Shown here piece by piece: positions 1 to 13,557 of a stretch of 64,000 nucleotides of DNA. Within the stretch, counting starts at the first letter, position 1; every line of letters starts with the position of its first letter. The notes under the pieces were generated by a model. That model made no database searches, was not told the origin of the DNA, and was given only the letters and a program-made list of their open reading frames with translations. The position numbers and the translations under genes are program-made. The stretch is from an uncultured Pelagibacteraceae bacterium (GTDB lineage Bacteria; Pseudomonadota; Alphaproteobacteria; Pelagibacterales; Pelagibacteraceae): contig CACJRL010000001.1 in assembly GCA_902595815.1 (NCBI GenBank), positions 1 through 64,000 of the forward strand, given 5' to 3'.

Positions 1-1933
1 TTTGACTAAAGGTACCTCTACCAGAATCCTGACCTACTAACCTTACTGGATAACCTTCAACTAATAATGAACCAAATGCTAAAGACTCAGCTGTTGCCCA
101 ATCAATTCCTGAGCCTTCATTAATAGTTTTTTTTCTATTTTCCATAATTTTTGTTATGGTTTTGTGAATATTTTTATCAGTCGGAAAAACATGTATTCTG
201 TCAGAAATATTGTTTAAAATTTTCAAATCTGATCCAGTTACACCTCTTTTATCTTTACCTCTTTCAGGTTTATATCTCGACCAAGTTCCCTCAAACCACC
301 TAATTTTAGGTTTATAATCTTTCGCATTTTTAAATTGATCATCTAATAAATTTTTAAAATCAATAATTTGTTGATCTAAATCTTGTTTCGTAAAAAGTCC
401 TTCATTTACGAGCTTTTCACCATAAATTTTAATTGTAGATGGATGAGATCTAATTTTTTTGTACATAAGTGGTTGGGTGAAAGATGGCTCATCTCCCTCA
501 TTATGTCCAAATCTTCTGTAACATATTAAATCAATTACAACATCTCTATTAAATTTTAATCTAAACTCAGTTGCTATTCTAGTTGCGTAAACAACTGCCT
601 CAGGATCATCTCCATTAACATGGATGATTGGTGCATCAACCATTTTACCTACGTCAGAAGGATAAGGGGAAGATCGCGCAAATCTAGGACTTGTTGTAAA
701 TCCAATTTGGTTGTTAACAATAATATGGATTGTCCCTCCAGTGTTATGACCAGGGAGTCCAGACATTGCAAAGCACTCTGCTACTATTCCTTGTCCTGCA
801 AATGCAGCATCGCCGTGAATTAATATTGGTATAACTTTATTTCTTTGTTTGTCTTTGTGGAAAAATTGTTTAGCTCTGGTTTGGCCAAGAACAACAGGAT
901 TAACCGCCTCTAAGTGTGAAGGATTATCTGTTAAACTTACGTGTACAGGATTTCCATCAAATTCTCTATCAGATGAGGCTCCTAAATGGTATTTTACATC
1001 TCCAGCACCATCTTCTGATCCATCCATTTCACCAGCAAATTCATTAAAAATTCTTTTATAAGATTTTTGTAAAACGTTTGCTAAAACATTTAGTCTTCCT
1101 CTATGTGACATTCCTATTTTAACTTCTTTTATTTTAGATTGTCCTCCAATTTTTATAATTTGCTCAAGAGCAGGTATTAGACTTTCTCCGCCATCTAAAC
1201 CAAATCTTTTAGTACCAACATATTTTGTATTTAAAAATTTTTCAAAGCCCTCTGCTTGTATTAATTTATTTAAAATCGCTTGCTTTCCATTTTTTGTAAA
1301 CTTGAGTGCATTTTCGTCTTTTTCAACCCTATCTCTAAACCACATTCTCTCAGTTGGATTTGAAATATGCATATATTCATAACCTATAGGGCCACAATAA
1401 GTTTTTTTTAAAAACTTGAGTATTTCTCTAATATTTGCACTTTTTTTATTTATTATTCCGTTAAGAAAAATTTCTTTGTCATAATCTTCTTTTTTAAAAC
1501 CATAGTACTCAGGATGTAATTCGTCTAAATATTCTGACTTCATCAATTCTAAAGGATCTAATTTTGATAATAGATGTCCCCTTAGCCGATAAGCTCTTAT
1601 CAAGGCTACAGCACTTATTGAATTTTTATTTGAATTTGCAATTACTTGGAAATTAAACTTGCTAGAGTTATCTTTGTTTTTTTCGTTTTCTTTAGCTGTT
1701 TTCTCGACATCCTCAATATTAATTTTTTTTGAAAAAGGTTTCCACGACGGTCCATTTATCTCGTCGACTAATATCTTCATATCCTCATCTACACTTGAGA
1801 AATATTCAATCCAACTTTCAGAGAGAGATGGATCTTTGTTTATAAATTTTACATACATTTCTTCAATAAATGCACTATTGGTCTTATTTAAAAACGATGT
1901 TTTTTTATATTCCAGATTTTTAGGAGAACTCAT
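1..1933 (-). CDS. sucA: 2-oxoglutarate dehydrogenase E1 (SucA), 3' part beyond window
   Basis: Thiamine-diphosphate E1 subunit of the 2-oxoglutarate dehydrogenase complex, which decarboxylates 2-oxoglutarate and passes the succinyl group to the E2 lipoyl domain. About 644 residues are visible from an ATG at 1933-1931 (MSSPKNLEYKK); the family is usually above 900 residues, so the C-terminal third lies off the window. Supporting segments are an N-terminal E2-binding-like stretch, then HRGRLNVLAN, the ThDP-binding HGDAAFAGQG with a later NNQIGF, and YRRFGHNEGDEPSFTQP. It is the last visible gene of the run and starts 30 bases after the end of sucD. The expected downstream partners sucB and lpd would lie outside the window. 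Confidence 0.96.
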   Translation of the reverse strand, partial: MSSPKNLEYKKTSFLNKTNSAFIEEMYVKFINKDPSLSESWIEYFSSVDEDMKILVDEINGPSWKPFSKKINIEDVEKTAKENEKNKDNSSKFNFQVIANSNKNSISAVALIRAYRLRGHLLSKLDPLELMKSEYLDELHPEYYGFKKEDYDKEIFLNGIINKKSANIREILKFLKKTYCGPIGYEYMHISNPTERMWFRDRVEKDENALKFTKNGKQAILNKLIQAEGFEKFLNTKYVGTKRFGLDGGESLIPALEQIIKIGGQSKIKEVKIGMSHRGRLNVLANVLQKSYKRIFNEFAGEMDGSEDGAGDVKYHLGASSDREFDGNPVHVSLTDNPSHLEAVNPVVLGQTRAKQFFHKDKQRNKVIPILIHGDAAFAGQGIVAECFAMSGLPGHNTGGTIHIIVNNQIGFTTSPRFARSSPYPSDVGKMVDAPIIHVNGDDPEAVVYATRIATEFRLKFNRDVVIDLICYRRFGHNEGDEPSFTQPLMYKKIRSHPSTIKIYGEKLVNEGLFTKQDLDQQIIDFKNLLDDQFKNAKDYKPKIRWFEGTWSRYKPERGKDKRGVTGSDLKILNNISDRIHVFPTDKNIHKTITKIMENRKKTINEGSGIDWATAESLAFGSLLVEGYPVRLVGQDSGRGTFSQ

Positions 1934-1963
1934 TTTATTTTATTATAATACTAAATTTTGTTT

Positions 1964-2839
1964 TCAATTGGACAATTTATTTAACAATGTTTTTCCAATT
2001 TCTGAAGGTGATGTGGCTACTTCTATGCCACAATCTTCCATTTTTTTGATCTTATCTTTAGCCCCACCTTTACCACCTGATATTATGGCCCCTGCATGTC
2101 CCATTCTTCTACCCGGTGGTGCTGTAACTCCTGCAATAAAACCAACCATGGGTTTTTTTATTTCATGATTTTTTACAAATTCAGCTGCTTCTTCTTCAGC
2201 TGATCCTCCTATTTCACCAATCATTAAAATTGATTTAGTTTCCTCATCCTTTAAAAATAAATCTAAACAATCAATGAAGTTCGTACCATTTATTGGATCA
2301 CCACCTATACCTATACATGTTGATTGTCCCAAATCATTCTCTGTAGTTTGTGCGACAGCCTCATAGGTCAAAGTTCCAGATCTTGATACAATACCAACAG
2401 AACCCTTTTTATGTATATTTCCTGGCATTATTCCGATCTTGCATTCATCAGGCGTAATTATCCCTGGACAATTGGGACCGATTAATCTTGATTTTGAATT
2501 AAGTAACTTTTTTTTGACCTTAATCATATCAAGAACTGGTATTCCCTCAGTGATACAAACAATTAATTCTAAGTTAGCTTCAATGGCCTCTATGATTGCT
2601 GCGGATGCAAATTTCGCAGGAACATAAATCATAGTTGCGTTGGCACCAGTTTTATCGACTGCTTCCTTTACTGTATTAAATACTGGTCTATCTAGATGAG
2701 TTTGACCACCTTTTTTTGGTGTAACCCCTCCGACTAAATTTGTTCCATATTTAATTGCTTGCTCCGAATGAAAGGTTCCATGACTACCCGTAAAACCTTG
2801 GCAAATTAACTTTGTGTTTTTATTAACTAAAACTGACAT
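1964..2839 (-). CDS. sucD: Succinyl-CoA synthetase alpha subunit
   Basis: Alpha subunit of ADP- or GDP-forming succinate-CoA ligase, the substrate-level phosphorylation step of the TCA cycle. It has 291 residues, the usual family length. The N-terminal CoA-binding region has [12 protein letters not shown] (residues 13-24). The phosphorylated active-site histidine is His248 in [18 protein letters not shown]. The start codon follows the sucC stop without a gap, so the two subunits are probably translationally coupled. It sits between sucC and sucA in a TCA gene block. Confidence 0.98.
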   Translation of the reverse strand: MSVLVNKNTKLICQGFTGSHGTFHSEQAIKYGTNLVGGVTPKKGGQTHLDRPVFNTVKEAVDKTGANATMIYVPAKFASAAIIEAIEANLELIVCITEGIPVLDMIKVKKKLLNSKSRLIGPNCPGIITPDECKIGIMPGNIHKKGSVGIVSRSGTLTYEAVAQTTENDLGQSTCIGIGGDPINGTNFIDCLDLFLKDEETKSILMIGEIGGSAEEEAAEFVKNHEIKKPMVGFIAGVTAPPGRRMGHAGAIISGGKGGAKDKIKKMEDCGIEVATSPSEIGKTLLNKLSN

Positions 2840-4000
2840 TTATTTAATTTCCTCTACAATTTTTTTGGCAGCATCTGATAAATCAGATGCAGAAATTAAC
2901 TCAAGACCTGAATTATCAAGTATTTTTTTTCCCTCTTCAAAATTTGTTCCGGCTAATCTTACAACTAAAGGAACATTCATTTTTATTTCTTTTGCAGCAT
3001 CCACAACACCTTGGGCAAGAACATCACATCTCATTATTCCGCCAAAAATATTAATCAATATTCCTTTAACATTTTTATCTGATAAAATTATTTTAAATGC
3101 AGCTGCCACTTTTTCTTTAGAAGCCCCACCACCAACATCTAAAAAATTTGCTGGTTCCTTTCCATATAATTTAATTATGTCCATAGTTGCCATTGCAAGC
3201 CCAGCTCCATTAACCATGCATCCAATTGTTCCATCAAGTTTAATATATGCTAAATCATGCTTGCTAGCTTCTATCTCTGTTTCTTCTTCTTCATTGAGGT
3301 CTCTCAACTCAATTAGCTCTGGATGTCTGAATAAAGCATTTCCATCAAAATTCATTTTTGCATCTAAACAAATCAACTCTTTTTCTTTTGTTAAAATTAA
3401 AGGATTAATTTCAATTAAATTAGCATCCGTTTCTATAAATAATTTGTATATGGACTTGATTAGACTAATTCCTTGCTCTTTTGTTTCTTCATCTAGATTA
3501 AAAATACTTATTATTTTAGTACAATTTTCATCAGATATTTCGTTATCTAAGTCTACTTTTGTTGTTAAAATTTTCTCAGGAGATTTGATTGCGACTTCTT
3601 CTATATCCATACCCCCTTGATCACTTGAGATAAAAGCTATCTTTGAGCTCGCACGATCTACAACACAAGACAAATAAAATTCTTTATCAATGTTAGATGA
3701 AACTTCGACATATAATCTTTTAACAATTCTTCCGCTAGGTCCTGTCTGATGAGTGATTAATTTTTTTCCAAGCAAGGATTTTGCCTCTGTTTCAAGACTT
3801 TTTAAATCATTTACTATTTTAACTCCACCAGCTTTACCTCTACCTCCAGCATGAATTTGTGCTTTCAACACATATTTATCAGTTTTAAGATTTTTAGCTT
3901 TTTCCAATAATTCATTTACATCTAGAGCATAAACTCCATCCGGAACTTTAGCTCCATATTTTCTAAGTATATTCTTTGCTTGGTGTTCGTGAATATTCAT
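2840..4000 (-). CDS. sucC: Succinyl-CoA synthetase beta subunit
   Basis: Beta subunit of succinate-CoA ligase, with an N-terminal ATP-grasp domain that binds the nucleotide and a C-terminal CoA-ligase domain. It has 386 residues, as usual for the family. It opens with [16 protein letters not shown]; the glycine-rich nucleotide loop is [15 protein letters not shown] near residues 47-61. The C-terminal domain has [15 protein letters not shown] and [10 protein letters not shown]. It abuts sucD and lies 3 bases after the end of mdh, so mdh-sucCD-sucA is very probably one transcript. Confidence 0.98.
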   Translation of the reverse strand: MNIHEHQAKNILRKYGAKVPDGVYALDVNELLEKAKNLKTDKYVLKAQIHAGGRGKAGGVKIVNDLKSLETEAKSLLGKKLITHQTGPSGRIVKRLYVEVSSNIDKEFYLSCVVDRASSKIAFISSDQGGMDIEEVAIKSPEKILTTKVDLDNEISDENCTKIISIFNLDEETKEQGISLIKSIYKLFIETDANLIEINPLILTKEKELICLDAKMNFDGNALFRHPELIELRDLNEEEETEIEASKHDLAYIKLDGTIGCMVNGAGLAMATMDIIKLYGKEPANFLDVGGGASKEKVAAAFKIILSDKNVKGILINIFGGIMRCDVLAQGVVDAAKEIKMNVPLVVRLAGTNFEEGKKILDNSGLELISASDLSDAAKKIVEEIK

Positions 4001-4003
4001 TAA

Positions 4004-6464
<2,461 letters not shown>

Positions 6465-6484
6465 GGATGTATTTAAATAAGTAA

Positions 6485-7258
6485 TTATGTGGTTGCAAGC
6501 ATTTTCTTTATCTCAGCAATAGCTTTTGCTGGATTTAATCCTTTTGGACATGCGTTAGTGCAGTTCAAAATCGTATGGCATCTATAAAGCTTAAGTTCAT
6601 CTGCAACCTTTTGAAGTCTTTCCTTTCTATCTTCGTCTCTGCTATCCATTATCCATCTATAAGCTTGTAATAAAACAGCAGGACCTAAATACTTATCACC
6701 GTTCCACCAATAACTAGGACATGAAGTAGAACAACAAGCACACATTATACATTCATAAGCTCCATCAAGTTTAGCTCTATCTTCTGGAGATTGATGAATT
6801 TCTGTTGTTTCACTTTTTGAATTATTTTTTAACCAAGGTTCAATGGATTGGTATTGTTTATATAATCCACTTAAGTCTCCTATTAAATCTTTTTTTACTT
6901 TTAAGTGAGGCAAAGGGTATATATCTATATCTCCCTTAATTTCTGCATGTGGCTTAGTACATGCAAGACCATTTTTTCCACCCATATTCATTGCACAAGA
7001 ACCACAAACTCCATGCGCACAAGATCTTCTATATGCAAGTGTTGGATCAATTTCGTTTTTAATTTTATTTAGTATGTCTAAAACTTTAGATGGACAATTA
7101 TCCATGTCTACTTCATATGTGTCTATTCTTGGGTTCTCTCCAGTTGATGGATCCCATCTGTAAACATTTACTTTTCTGATATTCTTTGAACCGGTTTTGT
7201 CTTTAAAATATTTACCTTTATTAACTTTTGAGTTTTGTGGTAAATTTAATTGAACCAT
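6485..7258 (-). CDS. sdhB: Succinate dehydrogenase iron-sulfur subunit
   Basis: Electron-transfer subunit of complex II, carrying electrons from the SdhA flavin to quinone. It has 257 residues. The 2Fe-2S ligands are Cys80, 85, 88 and 100 ([15 protein letters not shown]...AC). The 4Fe-4S and 3Fe-4S ligands are in [18 protein letters not shown] (170-180) and [19 protein letters not shown] (227-237). Its start overlaps the sdhA stop by one base. Gene order in transcription is sdhC-D-A-B, as in most proteobacteria. Confidence 0.98.
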   Translation of the reverse strand: MVQLNLPQNSKVNKGKYFKDKTGSKNIRKVNVYRWDPSTGENPRIDTYEVDMDNCPSKVLDILNKIKNEIDPTLAYRRSCAHGVCGSCAMNMGGKNGLACTKPHAEIKGDIDIYPLPHLKVKKDLIGDLSGLYKQYQSIEPWLKNNSKSETTEIHQSPEDRAKLDGAYECIMCACCSTSCPSYWWNGDKYLGPAVLLQAYRWIMDSRDEDRKERLQKVADELKLYRCHTILNCTNACPKGLNPAKAIAEIKKMLATT

Positions 7259-9033
7259 TAATACACTCTTTCTTGTGGAGGAAAATATTGGACTTCATTT
7301 GTTAATGTTGAAGTATGTACATCTCTGTATTCAATTTTAGTATTTTTTCCATCACACCAAGATAATGTATGTTTCATAAATTTTTCATCATTTCTTTTCG
7401 GATAATCTTCACGAGCATGAGCTCCTCTGCTTTCTTTTCTGTGATATGCAGAATCTACAGTTGTTATCGCTTGTCTAATTAAATTATCAAATTCTAAAGT
7501 CTCAACTAAATCAGTATTGAATACCAACGATTTATCTTTAACAGAAATCGATTCCATGCCATCATATGTTTTTCTGATCTCATCTACACCCTCTTTAAGA
7601 TTCTTTTCAGTTCTAAATACAGCACATTTAGACTGCATTGTTTTTTGCATCGCCAGTCTAAGTTCAGCAGTTCCATTATCTCCCTCTGCATATCTCAGTT
7701 TATCAAATCTATTTAGACATTTTTCAGTTTCGCTTTCACTAACTTCTTCGTGAGGCGTACCAGGTTTTACTAATTCCGCTGCTCTCTTAGCTGCGGCTCT
7801 TCCAAAAACAACCAAATCAATTAGTGAATTTGAACCTAATCTATTTGCTCCATGCACAGATACGCATGCGGCCTCACCAATCGCCATCAAGCCTGGGACT
7901 GTTTTTTGAGATCCGTTTACTGTTAAAACTTCAGCTTTATAATTTGTTGGTATACCACCCATATTATAATGAACAGTTGGAACAACTGGTATTGGTTCTT
8001 TAGTTACATCTACATTTGCAAATAATCTTGCTGCTTCTGTGATACCTGGCAATCTATCTTCAATAACTTTTTTATCTAAATGACTTAAATATAAATGAAC
8101 ATGGTCTTGATCTTTACCAACACCTCTTCCCTCATTGATTTCAATTGACATTGATCTACTAACTACATCTCTTGATGCAAGATCTTTAGCGTTAGGAGCA
8201 TATCTCTCCATAAATCTCTCACCTTTAGAGTTTACCAAATATCCACCTTCACCCCTTACACCTTCAGAAATAAGTGTTCCATGTCCATATATTCCTGTTG
8301 GGTGAAATTGTACAAACTCCATATCTTGAAGAGGTAATCCAGCTCTTAATACCATTGCATTACCATCACCAGTACAAGTATGTGCGGATGTTGCTGAGTA
8401 ATACACTTTCCCATATCCCCCTGTGGCTATAATTGTTATGTGAGATCTAAAACGATGAATTGTTCCATCATTTAAATTCCAAGCAATTAAACCTTTGCAT
8501 TGCCCATCTTTCATAATTAAGTCTAATGCAAAATATTCAATAAAAAATTCTGTATTGTGTTTAAGTGCTTGACCATACAATGTATGAAGAATTGCATGAC
8601 CAGTTCTGTCTGCTGCAGCACAAGTTCTTTGTACAATTCCATTTCCATAATTTTTTGTCATTCCTCCAAATGGTCTTTGATAGATTTTTCCGTCTTCTGT
8701 TCTACTAAAAGGAACACCATACTTTTCTAATTCTAGTACTGCTTTTGGAGCTTCCTTACACAAATATTCAATACTATCTTGATCGCCTAACCAATCTGCT
8801 CCTTTTACAGTATCGTACATATGCCAACGCCAATCGTCTTCTCCCATGTTTCCAAGGGCTGCCGAAATTCCACCTTGAGCAGCTGATGTATGACTTCTGG
8901 TTGGAAAGACTTTAGAAATGCATGCAGTTTTTAATCCAGCTTCACTTAAGCCAACCGCAGCTCTTAGGCCAGAACCTCCAGCACCAAGGACAACGACATC
9001 GTATTCATGATCTATAATATTATAAGATTTCAT
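7258..9033 (-). CDS. sdhA: Succinate dehydrogenase flavoprotein subunit
   Basis: Catalytic subunit of complex II, oxidising succinate to fumarate. It has 591 residues, a normal length. The FAD Rossmann loop is [13 protein letters not shown] (residues 14-26), and the covalently flavinylated histidine is His48 in [11 protein letters not shown]. Further features are the substrate loop [17 protein letters not shown] and the C-terminal REDYPKRND. It overlaps sdhD by 4 bases and sdhB by 1 base. Confidence 0.98.
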   Translation of the reverse strand: MKSYNIIDHEYDVVVLGAGGSGLRAAVGLSEAGLKTACISKVFPTRSHTSAAQGGISAALGNMGEDDWRWHMYDTVKGADWLGDQDSIEYLCKEAPKAVLELEKYGVPFSRTEDGKIYQRPFGGMTKNYGNGIVQRTCAAADRTGHAILHTLYGQALKHNTEFFIEYFALDLIMKDGQCKGLIAWNLNDGTIHRFRSHITIIATGGYGKVYYSATSAHTCTGDGNAMVLRAGLPLQDMEFVQFHPTGIYGHGTLISEGVRGEGGYLVNSKGERFMERYAPNAKDLASRDVVSRSMSIEINEGRGVGKDQDHVHLYLSHLDKKVIEDRLPGITEAARLFANVDVTKEPIPVVPTVHYNMGGIPTNYKAEVLTVNGSQKTVPGLMAIGEAACVSVHGANRLGSNSLIDLVVFGRAAAKRAAELVKPGTPHEEVSESETEKCLNRFDKLRYAEGDNGTAELRLAMQKTMQSKCAVFRTEKNLKEGVDEIRKTYDGMESISVKDKSLVFNTDLVETLEFDNLIRQAITTVDSAYHRKESRGAHAREDYPKRNDEKFMKHTLSWCDGKNTKIEYRDVHTSTLTNEVQYFPPQERVY

Positions 9034-9359
9034 ATAGTTAGTTTAAATACCGTAAATATTGTAATTAAAGGAATTGTTATAGCAAAAAAATTTAAAGCTT
9101 TGTTTGCGGCATTTTTGATTTTTTCATCTTTAATATAGTCTTCAAAAACCTCGCTGATGCTTAATGCCGAGAAAAAGTAAGCAAAAATAAGAAAAAGACT
9201 AAATATAAACTTTGAAGGTTGAGAAGTTAGAAAAGTTAATATCTCTAAGTAGCTTTTGTCATAAATACTAACCAAATTTAAAGCAAACCATAACATCAAA
9301 GGTACTAATATGAGAGAACTCACTTTTAAAAATACCCATTTTTTTGTTACTGCTCTCAT
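9030..9359 (-). CDS. sdhD: Succinate dehydrogenase membrane anchor SdhD
   Basis: Small hydrophobic membrane anchor of complex II, 109 residues with three predicted transmembrane helices (about residues 11-31, 48-68 and 86-107). It opens with a basic stretch ([14 protein letters not shown]). Sequence conservation in this subunit is weak. The call rests on size, hydropathy and its place between sdhC and sdhA. It overlaps sdhA by 4 bases (ATGA type) and touches sdhC by 1 base. Confidence 0.88.
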   Translation of the reverse strand: MRAVTKKWVFLKVSSLILVPLMLWFALNLVSIYDKSYLEILTFLTSQPSKFIFSLFLIFAYFFSALSISEVFEDYIKDEKIKNAANKALNFFAITIPLITIFTVFKLTI

Positions 9360-9739
9360 TAAAATAAATTTCGTCCTATTAAATAAATTGAAACGGTTAA
9401 TATAAAAGATCCAAATATTACAATTAAGCCAGTAATTTTTGTGGTTTTTAACTCAAATCCATAACCAAAATCCATAATTAAATGTCTTATCTCACTTAAG
9501 ATTTGAAAACTAAAAGACCATGTAATACCCAAGATGAAAAATTTCCCAACAATAGATTGGAGGAATAATTTTATAAATTCATGACTTCCTTCGCTAAATG
9601 AAAAAAAAATAAAAAAGATACAAATTAAAGTTATTGCTAATATATTTATTATTCCTGTAATTCTATGAGATATTGAAACTAAAGATGAAACATGCCATCT
9701 ATAAATTTGAATATGAGGAGATAAAGGATTATTTTCCAT
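9359..9739 (-). CDS. sdhC: Succinate dehydrogenase cytochrome b556 subunit SdhC
   Basis: Haem- and quinone-binding membrane subunit of complex II, 126 residues with three helices. It shows the SdhC N-terminal signature SPHIQIYRWHVSSLVSISHR (residues 6-25), followed by ITG. The conserved haem histidine is in RHLIMDFG. Its start lies 11 bases inside the end of asd, so asd and sdhCDAB are physically linked. Confidence 0.94.
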   Translation of the reverse strand: MENNPLSPHIQIYRWHVSSLVSISHRITGIINILAITLICIFFIFFSFSEGSHEFIKLFLQSIVGKFFILGITWSFSFQILSEIRHLIMDFGYGFELKTTKITGLIVIFGSFILTVSIYLIGRNLF

Positions 9740-10739
9740 TTTGATTTGCTTTCATAATTGTTTCTGCAATTTCAACAGAATTTAATGCGGCGCCTCTTAA
9801 TAGGTTATCTGAAACAATCCACAAATTAATTGAATTCTCTTTTGTTTTATCATCTCTAATTCTTGAGATAAATGTTTCATCACTACCAGTTGCTTCTATT
9901 GGTGTACTATATCCTCCATTTTCTCTTTTATCTATAACTCTACAACCATCAGCATTATTTAATGCTTCTCTGATTTGTTCTAGAGAATAAGGATTTTCAA
10001 ACTCTATATTTACTGATTCTGAATGTGATACAAGAACAGGGATTCTAACGCACGTAGCTGTTAGCTCTATATTATTGTCCAGTATTTTTTTTGTTTCATT
10101 AGTCATTTTCAATTCTTCTTTTGTGTATCCATCATCCGAAAAAACATCAATGTGAGGAATGATATTGAAAGCTATTTGTTTAGTAAAATTTTTAGATTCA
10201 ACAGAATTTCCATCAAGGTAAGATTTAGTTTGTTCAATCAATTCATCCATAGGTGCTTTTCCGCCTCCAGAAACAGATTGATAAGTGGAAACTATTACTC
10301 TTTTTATTTTATATAAATCATGTAATGGTTTAAGAGCTAATACTAACTGAGCTGTTGAGCAGTTAGGATTTGCCACAATATTTTTTTTCATTTCATTAAT
10401 TTTTTCTGCATTCACTTGAGGTACAATAAGTGGAACGTCAGGATCCATTCTAAAAAAACTAGAATTATCAATTACAGTTGTTAATTTTGCTGCACTTTCT
10501 GCATATTGTTCTGCAATTTTACCACCTGCTGCAAAAAAAGTTATATTTGCATTTGAAAAATCGTATTTTTCAAGATCATGGACTTCATAATCTTTGCCCT
10601 TAAAACTTATTTTTTTTCCAGCACTATTAGAAGAAGCTACTAAAAAAAGGTTATTAAATTTAATATCCTTTTTTTCTATAACTTCTAGTGTCTTTCTTCC
10701 AACATTACCGGTTGCACCGATGATAGCTATATTAGTCAT
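9729..10739 (-). CDS. asd: Aspartate-semialdehyde dehydrogenase
   Basis: NADPH-dependent reduction of aspartyl phosphate to aspartate semialdehyde, the branch point to lysine/DAP, threonine and methionine. It has 336 residues. Features are the NADP loop IGATGNVGRKT (residues 7-17), nucleophile Cys127 in NPNCSTAQLV, and YQSVSGGGKAPMDEL. It lies between dmdA (14 bases) and sdhC (11-base overlap). A link to methionine supply beside the DMSP demethylase is possible but is only an inference. Confidence 0.97.
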   Translation of the reverse strand: MTNIAIIGATGNVGRKTLEVIEKKDIKFNNLFLVASSNSAGKKISFKGKDYEVHDLEKYDFSNANITFFAAGGKIAEQYAESAAKLTTVIDNSSFFRMDPDVPLIVPQVNAEKINEMKKNIVANPNCSTAQLVLALKPLHDLYKIKRVIVSTYQSVSGGGKAPMDELIEQTKSYLDGNSVESKNFTKQIAFNIIPHIDVFSDDGYTKEELKMTNETKKILDNNIELTATCVRIPVLVSHSESVNIEFENPYSLEQIREALNNADGCRVIDKRENGGYSTPIEATGSDETFISRIRDDKTKENSINLWIVSDNLLRGAALNSVEIAETIMKANQNGK

Positions 10740-10753
10740 TTTAAAGATTTATA

Positions 10754-11863
10754 CTAAATGAAAGGTAAATCGCAAACTGTTCCGTTAAAACTATTACCAT
10801 TTATATCAATTTTGAATGTTTGCTTTGCTTCAAAATATGGTTTTTTTATCATAGCTATACCAATTACCTGTTTAAAAGTTGGATTGTAACAACCTGATCG
10901 TAGTTCTCCGATTATATTATTTTTTTCATCTGTTAAATTCATTGAACCAGTTACGCTTATTTTATCAGTATCAATTTTAACGCCCATTAGTTTTCTTTTA
11001 ATTCCTTCAGACTTTATTTTTTTTAATTGCTCTTTTCCTAAAAATTCAACATCACTATCAATATTAATATATTTATCAAAGCCACATTCGTATGGGTTGT
11101 CTCCATTGTCCATATCGTTTCCTTGAGAAAGTAATCCACTTTCGATACGTTCAATTAAATTAGGACATCCTGCTCTAATATTAAACTCATCTCCAATTTC
11201 AAATAAATGATCGTATAGTTTTAAACCCGCCTCATTATTCTCTACATAAATTTCATATCCACCTTGTTTAGACCATCCTGATTGAGCAATTAAATGTTTG
11301 GCTCCTGCAAAATCAAAATAATCAAAACCAAAAAATTTTAATTTTGTTATCTTTTCTCCAAAAACTTTTTCCATCAATTTAAAAGATTTAGGCCCTTGCA
11401 CAGCCATAATGTCAACTTCGGGTTCGATAATATTTACATCAAATTTATTTCCAATTGCCAATCCTTTTGCAAATAAGATTACATCCGTATCTGCAATAGA
11501 AACCCACCATTTATTCTCATTAAATCTTAGAACAACTGGATCATTAATTAATCCAGCATTATCATCTATTATTGGACAATAATAACATCTTCCGTCTTTT
11601 GATTTCGAAAGATCTCTACAAGTCATAAGTTGAACCAATTTTGCAGCATCTTTTCCAGTAATCTCTACTTGTCTTTCAGCAGCCACATCCCAAACTTGAA
11701 CATGCTCTTTTAAATGATGATATGAGTCTTCTAAAGAACCAAATGCAGCAGGAAGCAACATATGATTGTATATTGTGTAAGCTGTAACACCTTGTTTTTC
11801 AATTCTTGATGTATAAGGCGTACCTCTAAGTCTTCTTGATTTTGCAATAGAAAAGTTTTTCAT
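10754..11863 (-). CDS. dmdA: DMSP demethylase DmdA
   Basis: Tetrahydrofolate-dependent removal of one methyl from dimethylsulfoniopropionate, giving methylmercaptopropionate (MMPA) and 5-methyl-THF. It has 369 residues in the GcvT/aminomethyltransferase fold. Recognisable segments include [20 protein letters not shown], the early [44 protein letters not shown] and [15 protein letters not shown]. The length and these segments match SAR11 DmdA as I remember it, rather than GcvT. It follows dmdB by 65 bases. A related GcvT-like methyltransferase is the alternative, but the dmdB-dmdC neighbours make DmdA much more likely. Confidence 0.93.
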   Translation of the reverse strand: MKNFSIAKSRRLRGTPYTSRIEKQGVTAYTIYNHMLLPAAFGSLEDSYHHLKEHVQVWDVAAERQVEITGKDAAKLVQLMTCRDLSKSKDGRCYYCPIIDDNAGLINDPVVLRFNENKWWVSIADTDVILFAKGLAIGNKFDVNIIEPEVDIMAVQGPKSFKLMEKVFGEKITKLKFFGFDYFDFAGAKHLIAQSGWSKQGGYEIYVENNEAGLKLYDHLFEIGDEFNIRAGCPNLIERIESGLLSQGNDMDNGDNPYECGFDKYINIDSDVEFLGKEQLKKIKSEGIKRKLMGVKIDTDKISVTGSMNLTDEKNNIIGELRSGCYNPTFKQVIGIAMIKKPYFEAKQTFKIDINGNSFNGTVCDLPFI

Positions 11864-11928
11864 TTTTTAGCTTAGTGTCATCTTTTTATCTATTTGTAAA
11901 GAAAGTAAGTTGTTAATTTGAAAGAAAT

Positions 11929-13557
11929 CTAAGTAAGTTCCTTAGCTCTTTTTCTTAATTCAAATTTTTGGATTTTACCTGTTGATGTTTTTGGAAGTTC
12001 ACAGAAGTCTATTTTTTTTGGAATTTTGAACCCTGCTAGAGTTTCTCTACAAAAATCGATTAATTCTTTTTCATTTGTCTCTTTATCTGCCACTTTCTCT
12101 ATAAATGCGCATGGAACTTCTCCCCATTTCTCATCTGGTTTTGCTACTACAGCAACAATTGAAACAGCTGGGTGCTTAGAAAGTGTGTTTTCGATTTCGA
12201 TAGAAGAAATATTCTCTCCGCCTGAAATAATAATATCTTTCGACCTATCTTTAACCTTGATGTATCCATCTGGATAAATAACTGCCAAATCACCAGAGTG
12301 AAACCATCCATCTTTCATAGCCTTTTCAGTGGCCTCTTTGTCTTTAAAATACCCTTTCATAACAACATTACCTTTGATCATTATCTCGCCAATGGTTTCT
12401 CCATCCATAGGCACGGGTTTCATAGTTTCTGGATCTAAAACAACCACTCCTTCTGTGTTTGGAAATCTCACACCTTGTCTTGCTTTAATTTCATTAATTT
12501 TGTCTTCTTCAAAACCATTCCATTCATCATTCCAAGCACATTGTAAAACATGTCCATATGTTTCTGTTAAACCATAGACATGCATTACCTCAAATCCTAA
12601 TGCTTTCATTTTTTTGAAAATAATACTTGGAGGTGGTGCTCCAGCAGTTAAAACATAAACTTTGTTTTTTAATTCTTTGATATCATTTTGTGATGCACCT
12701 GTTATCATATTAAGTACAATAGGTGCCCCTCCAAAATGGGTAATGTCGTGCTTTTCAATTAATTCAAATATTTTTTTTACATCAATAGCTCTTAAACAAA
12801 CTGTTTTTCCATTTAACATTGGTATTGTCCACGGGTACCCCCATCCATTACAGTGGAACATTGGTACAACTGTTAAAAAATTTAATCTATTTGGCATATT
12901 CCAAGCAACAGCACTACCTGTTGACATTAAATAAGAACCTCTATGATGATAAACAACACCTTTTGGATTTCCGGTTGTTCCAGACGTATAACTTAAAGAA
13001 ATTGCTTGCCATTCATCCTTTGGTTTTTTCCAAATATAATTTTCATCACCAGTGCTTAAAAATTCCTCATATTCTCTATCTCCAATTTTTTTTAACAATG
13101 ATTGGTCAGCAAAATCATCTTGAACATCAATTACGATTGGTTTTTCTTTTAAAGTTGATAAAGCCTTTTCTGCAACTGCATGCAATTGTCTATCTATTAT
13201 TAATACTTTTGCTTCACTGTGTTCTAAAATATAAGCAACAGTTTTTGCATCAAGTCTTGAATTAATTGTATTTAAAACGGCTCCCGTCATAGGAACAGAA
13301 TAATGTGCTTCAAAAATCTCTGGAGTATTAAAGGTCATAACTGAAACTGTGTCTCCTTCAACAATACCAATTTTCTCTAGTGCACTTGCAAATTTGGTGC
13401 ACCTGTTAAATACTTCAGTCCATGTGAAAGATTTTGTTTCATATACTAAAGCCTCATAATTTGGATAAATATCTTTTGCTCTTTCTAGAAAGCTAAGCGG
13501 TGTTAACGGGACATAATTTGAAGGATTTTTATCTAAGTTTTGATTATATTTATTCAT
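11929..13557 (-). CDS. dmdB: MMPA-CoA ligase DmdB (acyl-CoA synthetase)
   Basis: ANL-superfamily acyl-CoA synthetase of 542 residues; in the DMSP demethylation pathway DmdB activates methylmercaptopropionate to MMPA-CoA with ATP. It has the AMP-binding P-loop SYTSGTTGNPKGVVYHH, the mid motif YGLTETYG, the hinge region GWFHSGDLAVIYPDGY and KDIISGGENISSIEIE-like A8, and the C-terminal catalytic lysine in TSTGKIQKFELR. By sequence alone it could be a medium-chain fatty acyl-CoA ligase. Position between dmdA and dmdC, with a one-base stop/start overlap (TGATG) with dmdC, supports DmdB. Confidence 0.85.
   Translation of the reverse strand: MNKYNQNLDKNPSNYVPLTPLSFLERAKDIYPNYEALVYETKSFTWTEVFNRCTKFASALEKIGIVEGDTVSVMTFNTPEIFEAHYSVPMTGAVLNTINSRLDAKTVAYILEHSEAKVLIIDRQLHAVAEKALSTLKEKPIVIDVQDDFADQSLLKKIGDREYEEFLSTGDENYIWKKPKDEWQAISLSYTSGTTGNPKGVVYHHRGSYLMSTGSAVAWNMPNRLNFLTVVPMFHCNGWGYPWTIPMLNGKTVCLRAIDVKKIFELIEKHDITHFGGAPIVLNMITGASQNDIKELKNKVYVLTAGAPPPSIIFKKMKALGFEVMHVYGLTETYGHVLQCAWNDEWNGFEEDKINEIKARQGVRFPNTEGVVVLDPETMKPVPMDGETIGEIMIKGNVVMKGYFKDKEATEKAMKDGWFHSGDLAVIYPDGYIKVKDRSKDIIISGGENISSIEIENTLSKHPAVSIVAVVAKPDEKWGEVPCAFIEKVADKETNEKELIDFCRETLAGFKIPKKIDFCELPKTSTGKIQKFELRKRAKELT

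Noticed and set aside
2814-3620. 268-codon open frame antisense to sucC
   Set aside because: It lies wholly opposite a clear sucC gene, has no recognisable domain, and is explained by reverse-strand codon bias.
12819-13265. 148-codon open frame antisense to dmdB
   Set aside because: Low-complexity Leu/His/Gln-rich translation opposite a well-supported gene; a shadow frame.
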